Position numbers and translations under genes: made by a program. From Flavobacterium sp. J372 (GTDB taxonomy: Bacteria > Bacteroidota > Bacteroidia > Flavobacteriales > Flavobacteriaceae), in the NCBI RefSeq assembly GCF_024699965.1, contig NZ_JAJOMZ010000004.1, positions 620,001-684,000 on the forward strand: DNA of 64,000 nucleotides, in the 5' to 3' direction. Positions 61,200-64,000 of this stretch are shown here, in pieces (position 1 is the first letter of the stretch; each line of letters begins with the position of its first letter). A model generated the notes under the pieces. That model did not search any database. It was not told the DNA's origin and was given only the letters and a program-made list of their open reading frames with translations.

Positions 61200-61230
61200 A
61201 ACGCACCTTTCGGGGTGCGTTTTGTTTTTT
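61200..61230 (+). terminator. Terminator of the sdh operon
   Basis: Stem AACGCACC / GGTGCGTT with a 6-nt loop and a T-rich tail, 21 nt after the sdhB stop. Confidence 0.88.
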
Positions 61231-61253
61231 ATACCTTTATATAAATTAATGCC

Positions 61254-62018
61254 ATGAAAATATCCCTTATTCAAACCGCACTTGCCTGGGAGAACCCTGT
61301 TGAGAACAAAAATCACTTCACCCAACTTATCGATACTATACATGAGACTGACCTGATCATTCTCCCGGAGATGTTCTCAACCGGTTTCACCATGAATGCT
61401 GCAGCTGTTGCAGAGCCAATGGACAGCGAGACAGTTACCTGGATGAAGCAGCTATCGGCTGAAAAGAATTGCGCCGTTACAGGCAGCGTGGTTATTGAAG
61501 AGGATGGTAAGTATTACAACAGGTTGCTGTTTGTAGAGCCTGGCGGTACAATTCGCACCTATGACAAGCGCCACCTTTTCACGCTTGCCGGTGAAAACAA
61601 AACTTACACAAAAGGAGTCAACAGAACGATAATAGAATACCGTGGCTGGAAAATTTGCCCGCTGGTGTGCTATGACCTCCGCTTCCCGGTTTTCTCTCGT
61701 AATACGGAAGATTATGACCTGTTGCTATACGTGGCCAACTGGCCTGAACCGCGCATTGCTGCATGGGATGTTTTATTAAAAGCACGCGCTATCGAAAATA
61801 TGTGTTACGTGGCAGGAGTAAACAGGATCGGCCAGGATAACAATGGGCACAACTACCCGGGGCATTCGGTTGTTATAGATTATCTTGGGCATGCACTGGG
61901 TGAAGCGCACGAAGAAGAGATGGTGCTGACAATTGTGCTACGCAAAGATTTACTGAATGATACCCGTGAAAAATTCGGCTTCCTTAATGACCGCGACAGC
62001 TTTAACCTCCTAAGTTAA
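61254..62018 (+). CDS. Nitrilase-family carbon-nitrogen hydrolase (omega-amidase type)
   Basis: 254 residues. The catalytic triad is Glu (LIILPEMFSTGFTMN), Lys (RTYDKRHLFTLAGE) and Cys (ICPLVCYDLRFPVFSRN). The pattern matches YafV/Nit2-like omega-amidases that hydrolyse alpha-ketoglutaramate. Its last 17 nt overlap the end of the convergent lipoprotein gene on the minus strand. Confidence 0.93.
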   Translation: MKISLIQTALAWENPVENKNHFTQLIDTIHETDLIILPEMFSTGFTMNAAAVAEPMDSETVTWMKQLSAEKNCAVTGSVVIEEDGKYYNRLLFVEPGGTIRTYDKRHLFTLAGENKTYTKGVNRTIIEYRGWKICPLVCYDLRFPVFSRNTEDYDLLLYVANWPEPRIAAWDVLLKARAIENMCYVAGVNRIGQDNNGHNYPGHSVVIDYLGHALGEAHEEEMVLTIVLRKDLLNDTREKFGFLNDRDSFNLLS

Positions 62019-63620
62019 AAGGCTGCTCAACATCCCAGTTGGCACGTACATCTATCAGGTCGTCTTTGCCGTTGGTATAGTAAATCACTTCTTCCGGCTG
62101 GCGTTTTTGCAGGTAATCGCCTGTGTCCCACTCTCTGTTCTTATTGTCGTCATAAATTACCCGCAGCATGTATTTATCGGGCTTAATGGCATCAAAGTTT
62201 ATCTGTGTCTGGCCTTCAGAATAATATTCGGCCTGCACATCTCCTTTAGCATTAGTTATCTGCAATATCAGCGGAAAACGGTTAACATTTTCAAGAGATA
62301 TCCGCAGGTTACCGTAATCGGCATAAGTAAGGGTTCTTAACTTATAACTCAGCGTGTCATTTTCTTTTCCGTAAAAGTCGCGCATTGCACCCGGCATCAG
62401 CATAAAGGTATAGGCCTGCTCTTCTTCCTTCACAAAATCAAATTCCAGCTTTTGCTCATAATCATTATATCTCGTTGTGAATGCTACTGCTGACGAATCT
62501 TTTTTAATAAGGCTAATTTTAGAATTGTCTATATTTACCAGTGGCGTAGATAAACTTAAGGTAAATTTTTCCCTGAAATTGAGTCCCCCGCTTTGCAATG
62601 CCCTCACAGATAGCGAGTCTATTGTTTTCAGTTCTTTTATTCTTACGGTAAAGTCTTTCATGTCATCACCCTTGCCGGCGCTTACAAGTAGTGAGTCTGC
62701 TTTTATATCACGCGGAATCCAAAGGCGCAGTGAGTCCCTGTCCTCAACTTTTGTCAGTACGGATGGTAAAATTTCTGACCCGTTCCTTACCGTGGCTTTA
62801 GTTCCGCGCGGGTCGCCTTCATAGGGTACAAACAGCTTGTTCTGTGAAGCCTGCAGAGGCTTTAGCACTTTAAAAGGGCGTACTTCACTAAACAAATCCA
62901 GCACATATAGCGTATCCGTTGGTATCGTTATCGGCTTAGGCAAAAAACCGATCTTATCATTCTTTGGGTCAAACCTGTAGTTGCTGTTCTTGTCCTTAAT
63001 CGCAACAAGAAAATATTTGCCTTCCTTAAGGTTTTGCAGGGAATAATCAACTACACTGTCTAGCGTATTGGTTACATACCGTGGTTTTTCTTTATAAATG
63101 GTAGAGTCGTTAAATTTTTCATTCGCCTCATACAACATTACGCTCACAAAATCATCGGTTTCTTTAGAGTAGGCGTCACGTATGCGGCCATTTAGGGTAA
63201 GTGAGTCAATATAGGCGCCGGTAGAGAACACAAACTTAAACTGCGAGTACGGATTGCCTTCGTTATTATCGGTGATACTCTGACCGAAATTAAAAGCATA
63301 AGTAGTGTTGGGTTGCAGAGTATCTTTAATCTTAATATTGATGTACTTGCTCGCACTGCCTGTTGGCACAATATCCGGTGCAGTGTTCATGGGCGGCGAA
63401 ATAATAAGCTGCTTGTTTACATCTTTTATCTTAATGTATTCATTAAAATCAATCCTTATTTGATTACCTGTAAAATTAGTGGTCATGTTTTCAGGACTGC
63501 TGCTCAGGATGTAGGGCGGAATGGTATCTTTCGGCCCTCCGGTAATAGAACCCTTTTAGCACACCCGGTAACGGCAAGAGCAATTAAAACTATGTAAATC
63601 AGAAATTTATTCTTCAGCAT
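62002..63620 (-). CDS. Large lipoprotein with N-terminal Ig-like (Big_5) domain, frame interrupted
   Basis: The frame starts at ATG 63620 with a lipoprotein signal (FLIYIVLIALAVTGCAKR) and breaks soon after. Adding one C to the CCC at 63551-63553 (plus strand) gives CAKRGSITGGPKDTIPPYI and joins it to the remaining 494 residues, for 539 in all. Residues about 25-135 fit the Big_5 domain (FNEYIKIKDVNKQLIISPPM, TTYAFNFGQSITDNNEG). The rest is beta-rich and ends in a carbohydrate-regulatory-like region (YMLRVIYDDNKNREWDTGDY). Function unknown; surface or periplasmic adhesion or binding is plausible. Its 3' end overlaps the amidase gene by 17 nt. Confidence 0.82.
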
Positions 63621-63687
63621 CTTAAAATCATTGGCACCACAAAATAACAATTATATTCAGTGGAAATAAAATGTTTTGTTGTAAAAG

Positions 63688-64000
63688 TTACTGCGCGTAA
63701 GCTATAGTTACTATGCTTAGGCGGGCATTTGGTATTTTCAGCAAAGCCTTTCCGCACGCTTCCAGGGTTGCACCCGTGGTTATAACGTCATCAACAAGTA
63801 AAAAGTGTTTACCCCGGTGCTCTTCTGCGGAAGCGGCATCAAATGCCGACCCGATAATTTCCGCCCGCGCTGCCAGGTTTTTCTTTGTCTGCGTTTTGTT
63901 GTAGGTAACGCGTTGCAGGATATCTTCACTGTAGTTGCACCCCAAGCCTTCGGCAATTGCCTTTCCGAAACCGGCTACCTGGTTATAACCACGCTCGCGA
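63688..64000 (-). CDS. comF: ComF-family phosphoribosyltransferase, C-terminal part
   Basis: The gene runs off the right edge of the window; 103 C-terminal residues are visible, beginning RERGYNQVAGFGKAIAEGL. The PRPP-binding loop is FLLVDDVITTGATLEACGKA, and RVTYNKTQTKKNLAAR is the conserved upstream block. ComF proteins take part in DNA uptake for natural transformation. The start near 63945 (TTG) is not real because the conserved sequence continues upstream of it. dprA, another transformation gene, is at the opposite end of the window. Confidence 0.9.
   Translation of the reverse strand, partial: RERGYNQVAGFGKAIAEGLGCNYSEDILQRVTYNKTQTKKNLAARAEIIGSAFDAASAEEHRGKHFLLVDDVITTGATLEACGKALLKIPNARLSIVTIAYAQ

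Noticed and set aside
1..64000. tRNA, rRNA, riboswitch, replication origin or insertion sequence
   Set aside because: I looked for T-loop words, rRNA segments, DDE transposase motifs and DnaA-box clusters and saw none; a covariance-model search would be decisive for RNAs.

Overview
The window is a 64 kb piece of a chromosome from a member of the Flavobacteriaceae (Bacteroidota), close to Flavobacterium. The evidence is two proteins with C-terminal type IX secretion (T9SS) signals, an HU-like/SPOR fusion, an IPExxxVDY-family gene beside pyk and rnc, DUF4292 and DUF6688 proteins, a carotenoid lycopene cyclase, and many promoters with the Bacteroidota pattern TTTG-N(18-20)-TAnnTTTG. No tRNA, rRNA, CRISPR array, insertion sequence or phage gene was found. 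Most of the window is ordinary housekeeping DNA.

Layout. 1-2.5 kb: end of an envelope operon (TPR protein, DUF4292 lipoprotein, EnvC-like protein with a degenerate LytM domain). 2.5-7 kb: thioesterase, HU-SPOR protein, dprA, trpS, plsC. 7-9.9 kb: an ECF sigma factor, a co-transcribed lipoprotein, and a protein that looks like an anti-sigma domain, inner-membrane helix, long linker and outer-membrane beta-barrel in one chain. 10-15 kb: HD hydrolase, DUF6688, acyl-ACP desaturase with a second PlsC, bacilliredoxin, lycopene cyclase. 15-20 kb: metal homeostasis (MntR/DtxR regulator, ZIP transporter, FeoA, FeoB, a 40-residue Cys-rich FeoB partner) and SCO1. 20-29.8 kb: M13 peptidase, MBL hydrolase, T9SS metalloprotease, ACT protein, YraN, LD-carboxypeptidase, metG. 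29.8-32.0 kb: an AT-rich inserted restriction-modification module (Dam-type methyltransferase plus a PD-(D/E)XK endonuclease with a C-terminal winged-helix-like region). 32-39.6 kb: CAT-like acyltransferase, pyk, IPExxxVDY protein, rnc-fabF-acpP, purN, rnhA, two small membrane paralogues, a VOC protein. 39.7-44.8 kb: PfkB kinase with a long PurF-like amidotransferase, a T9SS cyanophycinase-like protein lacking its Ser nucleophile, sodA. 44.9-53.7 kb: AddA-like and AddB-like nuclease genes enclosing kbl and an OmpA porin. 53.7-64 kb: hydrolase, aminopeptidase P, lipoprotein, ChaN, sdhCAB, nitrilase-family amidase, Big_5-type lipoprotein, partial comF.

A pattern that affects the whole annotation: at least nine genes (dprA, the ECF sigma gene, DUF6688, ldcA-like, metG, the restriction endonuclease, a small membrane gene, ompA, the Big_5 lipoprotein) have their frame broken by a net one-base change, mostly at or near a short homopolymer. 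In eight of them a one-base correction restores a family-like protein of normal length. Several are essential or highly conserved, so uncorrected sequencing or assembly error is much more likely than decay. These genes are given with full corrected extents.

The most interesting candidates are the single-chain sigma/anti-sigma/outer-membrane unit, the inserted restriction-modification pair, the nucleophile-less cyanophycinase relative, a set of promoters placed 4-5 nt from start codons (predicted leaderless mRNAs), and a terminator-like hairpin inside the 5' end of rnc.
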